Positions 33,985 through 43,464 are shown, numbered from the stretch's first letter. The stretch is 64,000 nt of DNA from Bacteroidota bacterium (GCA_023386045.1 JAEWKK010000004.1:62001-126000); one strand, 5' to 3'. Numbers and translations: made by a program. The notes: generated by a model from the sequence alone, not told the origin.

Positions 33985-36546
33985 TTAAAATTTATACGAA
34001 ATAGTTGCAACGAACTGTGTTGGAGGAATAGGATTAATGCTGTAGTTTTCGTGTACATGATAATTCAATGTATTGGTAAGATTGGAAACCTTGCCCATCA
34101 CCATGAATTTTTTAAAGGTATAACCGGCAGAAAGATCAATGGTAGCATAGCCATCTACCGGGAAGATCCTTGTTCTGTACTTGATCGGGTTGGTAGCAGT
34201 AATATCAGTATTCCATCCTCCAAACCTTTCTCCAACATACACCACCGTTACACCGGTTTTTAATCCTTTGAAGTGACCATTTTTGAAAGTATAAAAAATG
34301 CTTCCATTGGCAGTATGCGCTGGGTTATTGACCAGGCGTTCACCGGTTTTAAAGCTACCTAAAGTAGTATCAGTTTTAGTATAGCGCATGAAATTATAGC
34401 TGTAGCCGGCAATGATGTCCAGTCCTTTAATAGGATGACCGGCAAGATCAACTTCAATACCATCGCTGGTGGTTTGACCTGTAAGTTGTTTGATGCTGCT
34501 GTTGTTGTTAGGTGTCCCATCTTTCAGGAAGGGAGCTGTCTGTGCCAGGTTATTATTGATGATCCGGTAGGCTGTAACATTTACAGAAAATAATCCATTG
34601 AAGAATTCATTCTTCACCCCCAGTTCAAATTGGTCAATGATAGAAGGCTTGAGTGTATTGCCATCAATGTCCTGTGCTGAATTCACTACAAATGAATTAG
34701 AGTAGCTTCCAAAAACAGAAGTGGTTTTAAATGGCTTGTAAACAATGCCAAATCGTGGTGAAAAAGCCTGATCATATTTATTTTTGCCGGTAGTCTTTGC
34801 ACCTGTAAGCAGATTCAATGAATCAATTCCCTTCGTTTCAACATAAGACCATCTTACTCCGGCAAGCACATTGAATTTGGATGACAGCTTGACCAGGTCC
34901 TGCAGGTAAACGCCAAAGCGGTTCACAGGAAGTTCTCTTTTCCTGATCATGGTTGCTTCAGGCATGTCAGTACGTTGGGTATATTTCGAAGGATCAAGGA
35001 TATTGATCTTGTCATAGCTTCCGGAAGGAAGTCCGGCAACTGCAGGAAAGCTGAAGTCCCTGTTGGTGGTTAAGTAACGATCTGCATCTGCTCCAGTTAA
35101 TAGCGTGTGTTCAAAATTTCCGGTGGTAAAACGTCCATTGAGGTTAACCTGCCCGGTATAATAATTTTCATCTGTTAGGATTCTTCCCAAAGGTCTTGTC
35201 CAGTCACCGTTTGCCTGTGCCTGAATTCTTTCCACGCTGAAATAATCTCTTTTATAAAACTGGTAAGAACCGGATGCATTCATCTTCCAGTTTGAATTGA
35301 ACTGGTGTTTGAAAGTAGCTGTGGTTGTTGCCTGCTGCGTTTCGTTATATTGCCATGACGTTCCTAAAAAGCGTGACCGGGGAACGTCAGGAATTTTGGT
35401 ATTGTCCAAACTTCCTATGCCGAAATCAGGAGTAAACTGGTGGTTCAAATAATCTCCTTCCAGCACCAGCTCTGATTTTTTACCCAACTTGAAAAGGAAA
35501 GAAGGATTTACATAATAACGTTTTGAACTTACCTGGTCGCGAAAGCTGTTGGCAGATTCAAAAGTGCCATTCAAACGGTAAGCAATGGAAGAACTGATTG
35601 GGCCATAAATATCAAAAGCGGGTTTGTATAGATCATAACTTCCAATGCGCATGGAAATTTCACCACCTGTTTTGAATTTAGGCTGCTTGGTTACCATATT
35701 AAGAATACCACCCGGAGCTACCTGACCAAAAAGAATGGCAGCGCTTCCTTTTAATACTTCAACTTTTTCCAGAGAGCTCATTTCAGGCATTGCACCGGAA
35801 TTGACCCTGGCGCCGTTCTTGAAAAGATTGCTGGTACCAAAACCATAACCTCTTGCTCCAAAACTTTCCTGTACGCTTCCCCTTGTGGAAGTAACATAAA
35901 CACCGTTTACATTTTTCACTACATCGCTCAGTCGCTGTGCCTGTTGCTCTCGAATAAGCCCCTGTCCCAAAACACTCAGGCTCTGTGGAAGATCCATGGG
36001 GTTCACATCCAGCTTGCTGATAGTAGCAGGTTTGTTGTTCAGTCGTCTTCCGGAGGTAACTACAATAAAAGCCAGTTGCTTGGCATCTTCTTCGAGAACA
36101 ATGGAGATGCTGCTTGCCTGGTCCTTCCTGATCTCCACAGTTTTTTGCTGTGGTTTTAATCCAACCATGGAAATTTCAAGGGTATAAACTCCTTCCTTCA
36201 GGTTTTTAATAGAGAAGAAGCCATTTTGGTCAGTAATGGCAGTCCTGCTATTTTCCCTGATATAAATAGTTACGTAAGCTGCAGCTTGTCCATCAGTGGT
36301 TTTAACCTGTCCGCTGATCAGCCCAGCAGGTAATTCATCCACAACATTGGTCTTGCCTGAAAGGCTGGCAATTTCATTCTGGGCCAATCCATCTACACTT
36401 AATGCCAGTAAGGTTATGAGCGCTATCTTTTTCACAGAAACAATTTTTTTGCAAAAAGAAGATAGTTTGCCCCCCGGTGCTTGTTGATTCAGGAAAAACC
36501 GTTTACGGGATAAGGAAAAACGGCTGATGGTAGTAAAGTGTTCCAT
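33985..36546 (-). CDS. TonB-dependent siderophore receptor
   Basis: An 853-residue outer-membrane receptor. After the leader come a carboxypeptidase-regulatory-like domain (about 75-150, ISGQVKTTDGQAAAYVTIYIRENSRTA), a plug domain (about 175-285, with KVEVLKGSAAILFGQVAPGGILNMVTKQP) and a 22-strand-type barrel ending in ATISYKF. Siderophore-receptor features such as LPQSLSVLGQGLI and RLSDVVKNVNGVYV are clear. The signal peptide is only at residues 38-56 (VKKIALITLLALSVDGLAQ), so translation may truly start at the GTG at 36435 rather than the ATG at 36546. Likely iron-regulated; a 22-base near-palindrome lies upstream. PepSY partner downstream. Confidence 0.92.
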   Translation of the reverse strand: MEHFTTISRFSLSRKRFFLNQQAPGGKLSSFCKKIVSVKKIALITLLALSVDGLAQNEIASLSGKTNVVDELPAGLISGQVKTTDGQAAAYVTIYIRENSRTAITDQNGFFSIKNLKEGVYTLEISMVGLKPQQKTVEIRKDQASSISIVLEEDAKQLAFIVVTSGRRLNNKPATISKLDVNPMDLPQSLSVLGQGLIREQQAQRLSDVVKNVNGVYVTSTRGSVQESFGARGYGFGTSNLFKNGARVNSGAMPEMSSLEKVEVLKGSAAILFGQVAPGGILNMVTKQPKFKTGGEISMRIGSYDLYKPAFDIYGPISSSIAYRLNGTFESANSFRDQVSSKRYYVNPSFLFKLGKKSELVLEGDYLNHQFTPDFGIGSLDNTKIPDVPRSRFLGTSWQYNETQQATTTATFKHQFNSNWKMNASGSYQFYKRDYFSVERIQAQANGDWTRPLGRILTDENYYTGQVNLNGRFTTGNFEHTLLTGADADRYLTTNRDFSFPAVAGLPSGSYDKINILDPSKYTQRTDMPEATMIRKRELPVNRFGVYLQDLVKLSSKFNVLAGVRWSYVETKGIDSLNLLTGAKTTGKNKYDQAFSPRFGIVYKPFKTTSVFGSYSNSFVVNSAQDIDGNTLKPSIIDQFELGVKNEFFNGLFSVNVTAYRIINNNLAQTAPFLKDGTPNNNSSIKQLTGQTTSDGIEVDLAGHPIKGLDIIAGYSYNFMRYTKTDTTLGSFKTGERLVNNPAHTANGSIFYTFKNGHFKGLKTGVTVVYVGERFGGWNTDITATNPIKYRTRIFPVDGYATIDLSAGYTFKKFMVMGKVSNLTNTLNYHVHENYSINPIPPTQFVATISYKF

Positions 36547-36587
36547 TTGGTTTTAATTTCTGAGGCTCAAAAATCTTCGTATATCAC

Positions 36588-36609
36588 GATGATGCTTATG
36601 AGCATCGTC
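36588..36609. promoter_or_regulatory. Near-palindrome upstream of the TonB receptor
   Basis: GATGATGCTTATGAGCATC and the next three bases form a 22-base imperfect palindrome (18 of 22 positions symmetric), 42-63 bases upstream of the receptor's ATG. It lies in the 124-base gap after the AlkC gene. It could be a metal-responsive operator or a weak terminator of the AlkC gene; no T-run supports the latter. Confidence 0.4.
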
Positions 36610-36670
36610 AATGACCAAACAGACTTGCATCAACAAATTGCAGTAATGACAATGCGCTGACAAATCCAGA

Positions 36671-37768
36671 TTATTTCGAAAGCTGGAATGTTTTGGTGAC
36701 CATTTCCTTTCCATTGACAATGATGCCCAGTTGATGCTTTCCGGGGTAATGCCTGCGGGTAGTGAGTTCTTTAAAGCTTTGCCTTTTGCGAATGGAATAG
36801 CTCCCTGGCTGAAAAGCTTTTTCTTTCAGACTAAAAATTTTCGGCGATGGCTTTCCATTGGCTTTATTGAAATGGATGACATATTCCAGCCTGAATACTG
36901 CTTCTGATTTTGTTTCATTAGTAAGTTGAAATGAAAATTCAAGTTCTTCACCAATCCTGATCTGGCTTGAATGCAATTTCAGTTTGCAGATGCTACAGCC
37001 TGGGTTTTGGTTTAAGCCAAAGACCTGGTATGCCTGAGGGTTTGCTTTTTTAAGCAGGGTACGGCATCCATGCCTGATAATCCAGTCTGTTTCCTTTCCC
37101 AAACCCTTCCATTTCTGAACCAGGCTTATAACCCGGTCAGGATGATCTTTTGCGATATCATTCAGGTTGTTCGCCACACTTTTTCTTACATATAAGGATT
37201 CATCTTTTTTAAGATTGTTGAGTATGGGGAAGAGGGGAGAGGGATCTTTTTTGAAAACCGGAAGTGCCATAGCCCATGGTAAACGTGGGCGGCATCCTTC
37301 GCTTGCCAGTCTCCTGACGTGATGGTCAGAGTGTAAACTCCATGACTCCATCTGTTTCATCACTTCTGCTGGATAATGAACAATAAATGGCCTGATGGCA
37401 AATTCACAGCTAATAAAGCATGTCAATATTTCCATTGCTTTAAGCGAAGGAGAAAGATGCTCCAAACCATACATTCCAATGAACTCCGGAAAGAACAAAT
37501 ATGGGAAGGAAGACTCCCCATTCTTTTTGATATGTTCTGTCATTTTCTGAATCAGGGAAATCTGTTCAGGATAAGACCCGGGAAGATGTGAATGAAGTGA
37601 AGCGGCAATTTGCCTGATCCGTTGCTTGAGTTCCATCTCCTGCCAGTTTCGGTCAAATACCTGGTTCAGAAAAGCCTGTTTTCTAAACTCTGGAATGACC
37701 TGTTTGGCAGTATGTGTAAATGCTTCAAAAAAACCTGGATGATATACATTTTTAAGTGGCTCCGGCAT
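36671..37768 (-). CDS. AlkC-family 3-methyladenine DNA glycosylase
   Basis: A 365-residue HEAT-like-repeat DNA repair protein. The helical part (about 1-245) includes the conserved HVRRLASEGCRPRLPWA and LYVRKSVANNLNDIAKDHPDRVISLVQKW, the DNA-facing repeats of AlkC/AlkD proteins. About 105 C-terminal residues follow with strand-rich immunoglobulin-like character (SSQIRIGEELEFSFQLTNETKSEAVFRLEYVIHFNKANG...), the extra domain that distinguishes AlkC from AlkD. AlkC enzymes remove N3-alkylated purines without flipping the base. Gene stands alone on the minus strand, divergent from ileS. Confidence 0.82.
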   Translation of the reverse strand: MPEPLKNVYHPGFFEAFTHTAKQVIPEFRKQAFLNQVFDRNWQEMELKQRIRQIAASLHSHLPGSYPEQISLIQKMTEHIKKNGESSFPYLFFPEFIGMYGLEHLSPSLKAMEILTCFISCEFAIRPFIVHYPAEVMKQMESWSLHSDHHVRRLASEGCRPRLPWAMALPVFKKDPSPLFPILNNLKKDESLYVRKSVANNLNDIAKDHPDRVISLVQKWKGLGKETDWIIRHGCRTLLKKANPQAYQVFGLNQNPGCSICKLKLHSSQIRIGEELEFSFQLTNETKSEAVFRLEYVIHFNKANGKPSPKIFSLKEKAFQPGSYSIRKRQSFKELTTRRHYPGKHQLGIIVNGKEMVTKTFQLSK

Positions 37769-37896
37769 GTCTCGCTGGTTTTGGAAATGCGAAGCTAAAT
37801 GGCCTTACTGACAACCCTATGGCAGTTTCATGCTGAATCCTCATTTTAATATAAGATCGAACAGTTTGAGACCTGACTGCCCACAGTATAATTTCC

Positions 37897-37904
37897 TACC
37901 TTTG
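37897..37904 (+). promoter_or_regulatory. -7 promoter element for ileS
   Basis: TACCTTTG, an exact match to TAnnTTTG, 30 bases before the ileS ATG at 37935. It supports that start over an upstream in-frame ATG at 37830, which would precede the promoter. Confidence 0.5.
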
Positions 37905-37934
37905 CAGCCATTTTTTAAACAAGTAGAAAGCCTT

Positions 37935-40900
37935 ATGGCCAATCGTTATAAAGAGTTCAAAAATCTTAATCTTCCCTCCATTGAAAAAGAAGTGCTTGAA
38001 AGATGGGAGAAAGAACAGGCATTTCAGCAAAGTGTCGCTTTGAGAGAAGGCGCAGAACCTTTCGTTTTTTATGAAGGACCGCCAAGTGCCAATGGTATGC
38101 CCGGAATCCACCACGTAATTTCCAGGACCCTCAAAGACCTTGTTTGCCGTTATAAAACCATGCAGGGTTTTAAAGTAGAACGAAAGGGTGGATGGGATAC
38201 GCATGGACTACCCATTGAACTGGGAGTAGAAAAAGAACTGGGCATTACAAAAGAAGATATCGGGAAGAAGATCAGCATAGCGGAATACAATCAGAAATGC
38301 CGCGAAGCTGTACTCCGTTACAAGGATAAATGGGATGAACTCACAACCAAGATGGGTTATTGGGTGGATCTGAATGATCCTTACATCACTTTCAAAAACG
38401 AATACATTGAAACACTTTGGTGGTGCCTGAAAGAGTTATACAATAAAGGCCTTCTTTATAAAAGTGTTTCAATTCAGCCCTATTCTCCTGCTGCCGGAAC
38501 AGGTCTGAGCTCTCACGAGTTGAACCAGCCGGGAACTTATCGCAATGTAAAAGATACCAGTGCCGTGGCCATGTTCAAGGCAGTAAGAAATTCCTCGAGT
38601 GAGTTTTTATTCAAAGCAGCTGAAGGTTCAGAAGAAGTTTTTTTCCTGGCCTGGACAACTACACCATGGACCCTTCCTTCCAACCTGGGATTGACCGTAG
38701 GTCCCAACATTGAATATGTACTTGTCAGAACTTATAATCCCTATACCCACTTACCTGTGAACGTGGTACTGGCAAAAAATCTTCTGGGAAAATATTTCAA
38801 GCCGGAAGGTGAAAATGGAGATTTTGACCAGTATTCATCTGAACAAAAATTACTACCCTGGAAAATCCTTACCAGTTTTAAAGGAAAAGAACTCGAAGGC
38901 CTGGAATATGAACAATTGATTCCTTCTGAAGCTAATTCTCTCGAAGCCATCAGGGCTATTACTCCTGACGCCAAACCTTTCCGCATTTTGTTGGGAGATT
39001 TTGTTACCACAGAAGATGGTACGGGTATCGTTCATACGGCTCCGGCTTTTGGTGCAGACGACTTCAGGGTAGGAAAGAAATATAACATCGGCATATTGAC
39101 GCTGGTTGATCGTGAAGGAAAATTTGTTGATGGAATGGGAGAGTTCTCCGGGCGTTTCATCAAGGACTATAAGAACGAAGCAAATTATGCTGATGTAAAT
39201 GTTGACATTTCTGTAAAGCTCAAAAAGGAAAACAGGGCTTTCAGGGTGGAAAAATATGAGCATAGCTATCCTCATTGCTGGAGAACTGATAAGCCCGTGG
39301 TTTATTATCCTCTCGATGCCTGGTTCATTAAAACTACCGCCTGCCGCGACAGGATGGTGGAATTGAACAAAACCATCAACTGGAAACCTGAAAGCACGGG
39401 TACCGGCCGCTTTGGCAACTGGCTGGAAAATATGGTGGACTGGAACCTGAGTCGTAGCCGTTTTTGGGGAACACCCCTTCCGATCTGGAGAACAGAGGAT
39501 GGAACTGAGGAAATTTGCATTGGTTCAATTGAAGAACTCAATGCAGGCATCAAAAAAGCAAGTGAAGTGCTGGGCGGAGATGTAAACAAACATTATTTGC
39601 ACGATGGCATCCTGGACCTGCATAAGCCTTACGTTGATGAAGTGATCCTGGTTTCACCCTCGGGCAAACCCATGCGACGTGAACCCGACCTGATAGATGT
39701 GTGGTTTGATAGTGGCGCCATGCCATATGCCCAGTGGCATTATCCATTTGAGAATAAGGACAAGTTCAAAGAAAATTTCCCTGCATCATTTATTGCTGAA
39801 GGCGTTGACCAGACCAGAGGCTGGTTCTATACCCTGCATGCGCTGGCCGTTATGCTTTTCGATTCCGTCGCTTATAAAACAGTGGTTTCCAACGGACTGG
39901 TTCTGGACAAGAACGGCAATAAAATGAGTAAGAGGCTGGGAAATGTAGTGGATCCGTTCAAAACCATTGAAGACTTTGGAGCCGATGCTACCCGCTGGTA
40001 TCTCATTACCAATGCTTCTCCCTGGGATAACCTGAAATTTGACCTGGAAGGGATCAGGGAAGTGCAGCGCAAATTTTTCGGCACCTTATATAATACCTAC
40101 CAGTTTTTCGCCCTTTATGCCAATGTCGACGGGTTCAGATTCGGCGAAGACTACATCCAGGTTGAAAAAAGGCCCGAGATTGACAGATGGATCTTATCCT
40201 CACTTCAAACCCTGGTGAAAAAAGCTACAGCTGCCTTTGAAGAATATGAACCCACGCAGGCGGGCCGTTTGATTGAGGATTTTGTTGACGAGCACCTGAG
40301 TAACTGGTATGTAAGACTTTGCCGTCGCAGGTTCTGGAAGGGAGAATACGAAGCAGATAAAATTTCAGCTTACCAAACCTTATACGAATGCCTGGAAACC
40401 GTGGTCAGGCTGATGGCACCCATCTCTCCATTTTTCAGCGATGAGCTTTTCATCAACCTGAATGCCGTTACAGGAAAGCATAAAGAAGCCTCGGTTCATC
40501 ATATCAGCTTCCCCAAAGCCAAGGAGGAACTGGTGGATGTTCTCCTGGAAGAAAGGATGCAGCTGGCCCAGGATGTATCCTCGCTGGTGCTTTCCCTTAG
40601 AAAAAAAGTGAATATCAAGGTGCGTCAGCCTTTGCAGAAGATCCTGATCCCCGTGTTAAACCCGGCCATGGAACAACAATTGCAGGGTGTAAAGGACCTC
40701 ATCATGGCAGAAGTGAATGTGAAAGAAATTGAGTACCTGACTGATACAGAAGGCTTCATCAAAAAGAAGATCAGGCCTAATTTCCAGGCCCTCGGTAAAA
40801 AGCTGGGTGCTAAAATGAAGACAGTCAGCGAAGCCCTTGGCAAGTTTTCTCAGCATGAAATTTCTTTATTTGAAAAAGAAGGCAGATATTCAATCCCTCT

Positions 40901-41288
40901 ATCAGATGATGAGTTTGTTGAGTTGTCACTTAGCGAAGTGGAGATCACCAGTGAGGACATTCCAGGCTGGACGGTCGCCAATAAAGGCTCTTTAACGGTT
41001 GCCCTGGACATCAACATCACCCCCGAATTAATACAGGAAGGTGATGCTCGTGAGTTTGTCAACCGCATCCAGAAAATTCGAAAGGATAGCGGTTTTGATG
41101 TGACAGACAGGATTGATGTCAAAGTTGCAGCCAATAATGGGCTCAATCAATCTTTAGCAAGGTATAATGATTATATTTGCGCCGAAATTCTGGCAGACAA
41201 ACTGGAACTGACTAACGAGCTTGAAGAAGGGACAGAGATTGAAATAAATGACAACCAGTTGAAGGTCATTGTTTTAAAAAAGGGGTAA
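37935..41288 (+). CDS. ileS: Isoleucyl-tRNA synthetase
   Basis: Class I synthetase charging tRNA-Ile. From the ATG at 37935 the protein has about 1117 residues, longer than the roughly 940-residue E. coli enzyme and typical of Bacteroidota. HIGH is GIHH in GPPSANGMPGIHHVIS (about residue 57), KMSKS is KMSKR in LDKNGNKMSKRLGN (about 665), and the editing domain has TTPWTLPSNLGL and GTGIVHTAPAFGADDF. The anticodon-binding C-terminus includes LSNWYVRLCRRRFWK. Homologues start with M-x-YKEYK-LNLP, which fixes the start; an upstream frame from 37830 is not supported and lies before the promoter element. Confidence 0.97.
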   Translation: MANRYKEFKNLNLPSIEKEVLERWEKEQAFQQSVALREGAEPFVFYEGPPSANGMPGIHHVISRTLKDLVCRYKTMQGFKVERKGGWDTHGLPIELGVEKELGITKEDIGKKISIAEYNQKCREAVLRYKDKWDELTTKMGYWVDLNDPYITFKNEYIETLWWCLKELYNKGLLYKSVSIQPYSPAAGTGLSSHELNQPGTYRNVKDTSAVAMFKAVRNSSSEFLFKAAEGSEEVFFLAWTTTPWTLPSNLGLTVGPNIEYVLVRTYNPYTHLPVNVVLAKNLLGKYFKPEGENGDFDQYSSEQKLLPWKILTSFKGKELEGLEYEQLIPSEANSLEAIRAITPDAKPFRILLGDFVTTEDGTGIVHTAPAFGADDFRVGKKYNIGILTLVDREGKFVDGMGEFSGRFIKDYKNEANYADVNVDISVKLKKENRAFRVEKYEHSYPHCWRTDKPVVYYPLDAWFIKTTACRDRMVELNKTINWKPESTGTGRFGNWLENMVDWNLSRSRFWGTPLPIWRTEDGTEEICIGSIEELNAGIKKASEVLGGDVNKHYLHDGILDLHKPYVDEVILVSPSGKPMRREPDLIDVWFDSGAMPYAQWHYPFENKDKFKENFPASFIAEGVDQTRGWFYTLHALAVMLFDSVAYKTVVSNGLVLDKNGNKMSKRLGNVVDPFKTIEDFGADATRWYLITNASPWDNLKFDLEGIREVQRKFFGTLYNTYQFFALYANVDGFRFGEDYIQVEKRPEIDRWILSSLQTLVKKATAAFEEYEPTQAGRLIEDFVDEHLSNWYVRLCRRRFWKGEYEADKISAYQTLYECLETVVRLMAPISPFFSDELFINLNAVTGKHKEASVHHISFPKAKEELVDVLLEERMQLAQDVSSLVLSLRKKVNIKVRQPLQKILIPVLNPAMEQQLQGVKDLIMAEVNVKEIEYLTDTEGFIKKKIRPNFQALGKKLGAKMKTVSEALGKFSQHEISLFEKEGRYSIPLSDDEFVELSLSEVEITSEDIPGWTVANKGSLTVALDINITPELIQEGDAREFVNRIQKIRKDSGFDVTDRIDVKVAANNGLNQSLARYNDYICAEILADKLELTNELEEGTEIEINDNQLKVIVLKKG

Positions 41289-41295
41289 AAACCGT

Positions 41296-42240
41296 ATGGC
41301 TACAAAAAAGCAAACACCCAAAAAGGCTGTAAAGCCCTCAAAGCCGGCCAAGAAGGCTCCGGCTAAAAAGCCAGCTGCTGCAAAAAAAGTTGTCCCTAAA
41401 AAGGCTGCGGTTAAAAAACCCAGTCCTAAAAAAGCAGCTCCCAAAAAAGCAGCTCCAAATAAAGCTGCTAAAAAAGCAGCGCCTGCAAAAAAAATGTCTA
41501 AACCAGCACCAAAGCCAGTTGTAAAGGCAGTTGCCAAGAAACCAGCTCCGGCAGCCAAGAAACCAGCGGTACCTGCTAAAAAAACGGCTGTTGTTGCCAA
41601 GCCTGCAGTTAAATCTGCACCAGCCAAAGCGGCTCCTGCTAAAACTGCCGAGCCAGTTAAAAAACCAGCTATAGCAGCACCAACACATCAGGAAGTAAAG
41701 CCTGCCATAAAGCCCCTGGCGCAGCCTCCGGCCAAACCAGTGGCAAAAAAAGAACCGCCAAAACCAACAAAAATTGTAATTCCCAAAACCTCCACCAACA
41801 GGTCGGTCAGGTATGATCCTGATTTTACCCGGTCGGTTTTGGATTCACCCCAACACAATGTAAACACCGGCCCAACTATGCGATATTCAGATGCGGAACT
41901 TGTAGAGTTTAGAGAATTGATCCAGAAAAAACTGGATACAGCTAAAAAAGAACTGGCTTACCTCCAGGGCCTGATCACCCGTAAAGATGAAGGTGATATG
42001 GAAGATGGAAGGTATATGACCATGGAGGATGGAAGCATGAGCATGGAAAGAGAGCAGCTCAGCCAGATGGCCAGCCGCCAGATCCAATTCATTGACCACC
42101 TGGAAAAAGCCATCATGAGAATTGAGAACAAGACCTATGGTATTTGTCGTGTCACCGGAAAGCTGATCGACAAAGCCCGTCTTCGTGCTGTGCCTCATGC
42201 CACTTTGAGCATTGAAGCCAAGCAGATGATGAATAAATAA
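41296..42240 (+). CDS. DksA/TraR-like protein with a histone H1-like basic domain
   Basis: A 314-residue two-part protein. The first about 160 residues are almost entirely Lys, Ala, Pro and Val in KKAAPAKK-type repeats, like the C-terminal tail of histone H1 or bacterial HupA/AlgP-type DNA-binding tails. The last about 125 residues (from RYSDAELVEFRELIQKKLDTAKKEL) resemble TraR/DksA coiled-coil proteins, ending in YGICRVTGKLIDKARLRAVPHATLS. Only one cysteine of the usual four is kept in the zinc-finger position, so zinc binding is doubtful. It follows ileS by seven bases and is probably co-transcribed. A strong terminator follows. Likely acts on RNA polymerase or nucleoid; inference. Confidence 0.85.
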   Translation: MATKKQTPKKAVKPSKPAKKAPAKKPAAAKKVVPKKAAVKKPSPKKAAPKKAAPNKAAKKAAPAKKMSKPAPKPVVKAVAKKPAPAAKKPAVPAKKTAVVAKPAVKSAPAKAAPAKTAEPVKKPAIAAPTHQEVKPAIKPLAQPPAKPVAKKEPPKPTKIVIPKTSTNRSVRYDPDFTRSVLDSPQHNVNTGPTMRYSDAELVEFRELIQKKLDTAKKELAYLQGLITRKDEGDMEDGRYMTMEDGSMSMEREQLSQMASRQIQFIDHLEKAIMRIENKTYGICRVTGKLIDKARLRAVPHATLSIEAKQMMNK

Positions 42241-42261
42241 AAGTTTTTCAAAAATTACCTG

Positions 42262-42290
42262 AAAGCCTTCCTAGTGAAGGCTTTTTTCTT
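42262..42290 (+). terminator. Intrinsic terminator after the ileS-DksA-like operon
   Basis: A perfect nine-base stem (AAAGCCTTC at 42262-42270 with GAAGGCTTT at 42276-42284), a five-base loop and TTTTTTCTT after it. It ends 22 bases beyond the DksA-like stop codon. Confidence 0.9.
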
Positions 42291-42375
42291 TTCAAGCGGA
42301 CTCTTCATGACGGATTTCAAAACCAGATACGCTATAAAATGCTTGCCTTCACGTCTTAGTCGATAATTTTACAGC

Positions 42376-42855
42376 ATGACTGTTCATTTTTCGTACGATA
42401 AAAAACAGGTATTGCAGGCTTTGCGTTATCATTTTCTTTCCAAAAAAGAAATCAGGCTGATGGTGATACTGGTCAATGTTTTTGCATTGGCTTCCGCGGT
42501 GCTCTTTTATTTCAAAAAAATCCTGCCCTTTGCTTTCCTGGTCAGTTCACTCCTGTGGTTTGCACTGCTGATCAGTTTCTGGTTCATATTGCCCGGCATG
42601 GTTTACCGCAGGGCTGCCACTTTCCAGGATCATTTCACTATGAATTTTGGAGGAGATGGCTTTTCTGTGGGGAATGAGCGTGGCTCAAGGTCCTGGGACT
42701 GGAAGGCATTAAAGGAATACCTGGAAACACCTCACTTCTTTCATTTGTACTTTGATAAAGCATCTTTTTTTCTGGTACCCAAAAATGCATTTGAAGACAG
42801 CGATGCCGTATATAATTTCAGGCATCTGCTAAAAGAAAAAATAGGAAAGAAATAA
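42376..42855 (+). CDS. YcxB-like membrane protein
   Basis: A 159-residue protein with a short cytoplasmic N-terminus, two adjacent hydrophobic helices (about 30-45 and 49-73) and a cytoplasmic strand-rich domain. The pattern FQDHFTMNFGGDGFSVGNERGSRSWDWKALKEYLETPHFFHLYFDKASFFLVPKNAF is that of the YcxB family (PH-like domain). Function unknown. It lies after the DksA terminator and converges with the GNAT gene, stops one base apart. Confidence 0.75.
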   Translation: MTVHFSYDKKQVLQALRYHFLSKKEIRLMVILVNVFALASAVLFYFKKILPFAFLVSSLLWFALLISFWFILPGMVYRRAATFQDHFTMNFGGDGFSVGNERGSRSWDWKALKEYLETPHFFHLYFDKASFFLVPKNAFEDSDAVYNFRHLLKEKIGKK

Positions 42856-42856
42856 A

Positions 42857-43285
42857 TTAAAGTTCTTTTTCCATGACGTAGTGAGGGATGGTGATCTCTT
42901 CAAATTCAACACCTTTTTTCCTATAGCCCATTTTTTCGTAAAAGCCGATGGCATTCTTGCGGGCGTGCATGGTGATCTTTTTATAACCGCGGTCGCGGGC
43001 CAGGTTTTCTGCAAACTGCATCAGGGCCCTGCCAATACCCTTGCCCTGGAGATCATTGATTACAGCCATCTGGCGAAGGCGCACCATTTCTGGTTCTTCT
43101 TCTACCAGCATGCAACATCCAAGCATCTGTTCATCTTCAAAAGCAGCTATATGAAGATTTTGTTTTTCTTCTTCCAGTTCTTCCGTGGTAAAATGCAGGC
43201 CCAGTGGCTTACGCAGGATCTCATCTCGCAGCCTAACCATCTGCCTGTATTCTTCTGTCCCATGATCTATGATTTTCAATGCCAT
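42857..43285 (-). CDS. GNAT-family acetyltransferase
   Basis: A 142-residue N-acetyltransferase of the GCN5 family. The acetyl-CoA pyrophosphate-binding motif is QGKGIGRALM (about residue 80), and the typical FYEKMGYRKKG-EFEEITIPHYVM finish follows. Early residues MVRLRDEILRKPLGL are found in ElaA-like or small-molecule acetyltransferases. The substrate cannot be named. Next to acpP but divergently oriented. Confidence 0.88.
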   Translation of the reverse strand: MALKIIDHGTEEYRQMVRLRDEILRKPLGLHFTTEELEEEKQNLHIAAFEDEQMLGCCMLVEEEPEMVRLRQMAVINDLQGKGIGRALMQFAENLARDRGYKKITMHARKNAIGFYEKMGYRKKGVEFEEITIPHYVMEKEL

Positions 43286-43430
43286 CGCCTGTTTTTGATT
43301 GGTTCAATTTACAAATATCTGATCACCCGGCAAATTGCAAGTTTTGTTCCTTGATTTCAAACTGCCGGGCAAAAAAAATCAACTTATTTTTTAGCTAAAT
43401 ACTCAAATGGTGAGATAATACAAAAACTTA

Positions 43431-43438
43431 TATTTTTG
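43431..43438 (+). promoter_or_regulatory. -7 promoter element for acpP
   Basis: TATTTTTG, an exact TAnnTTTG match, lies 26 bases before the acpP ATG, leaving a short leader of about 20 bases. Confidence 0.5.
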
Positions 43439-43464
43439 CACCACTATAACCAAACTTTTACAAA

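Noticed and set aside
37830..37934. Upstream in-frame ATG extending ileS by 35 residues
   Set aside because: It precedes the TACCTTTG promoter element and is not like the family N-terminus; the ATG at 37935 is.
41274..41627. Long Gly/Ala/Phe-rich frame on the minus strand opposite the DksA-like gene
   Set aside because: It is the antisense reading of the Lys/Ala-rich tail (repeated GCT/AAA codons); composition is an artefact and there are no homology-like motifs.
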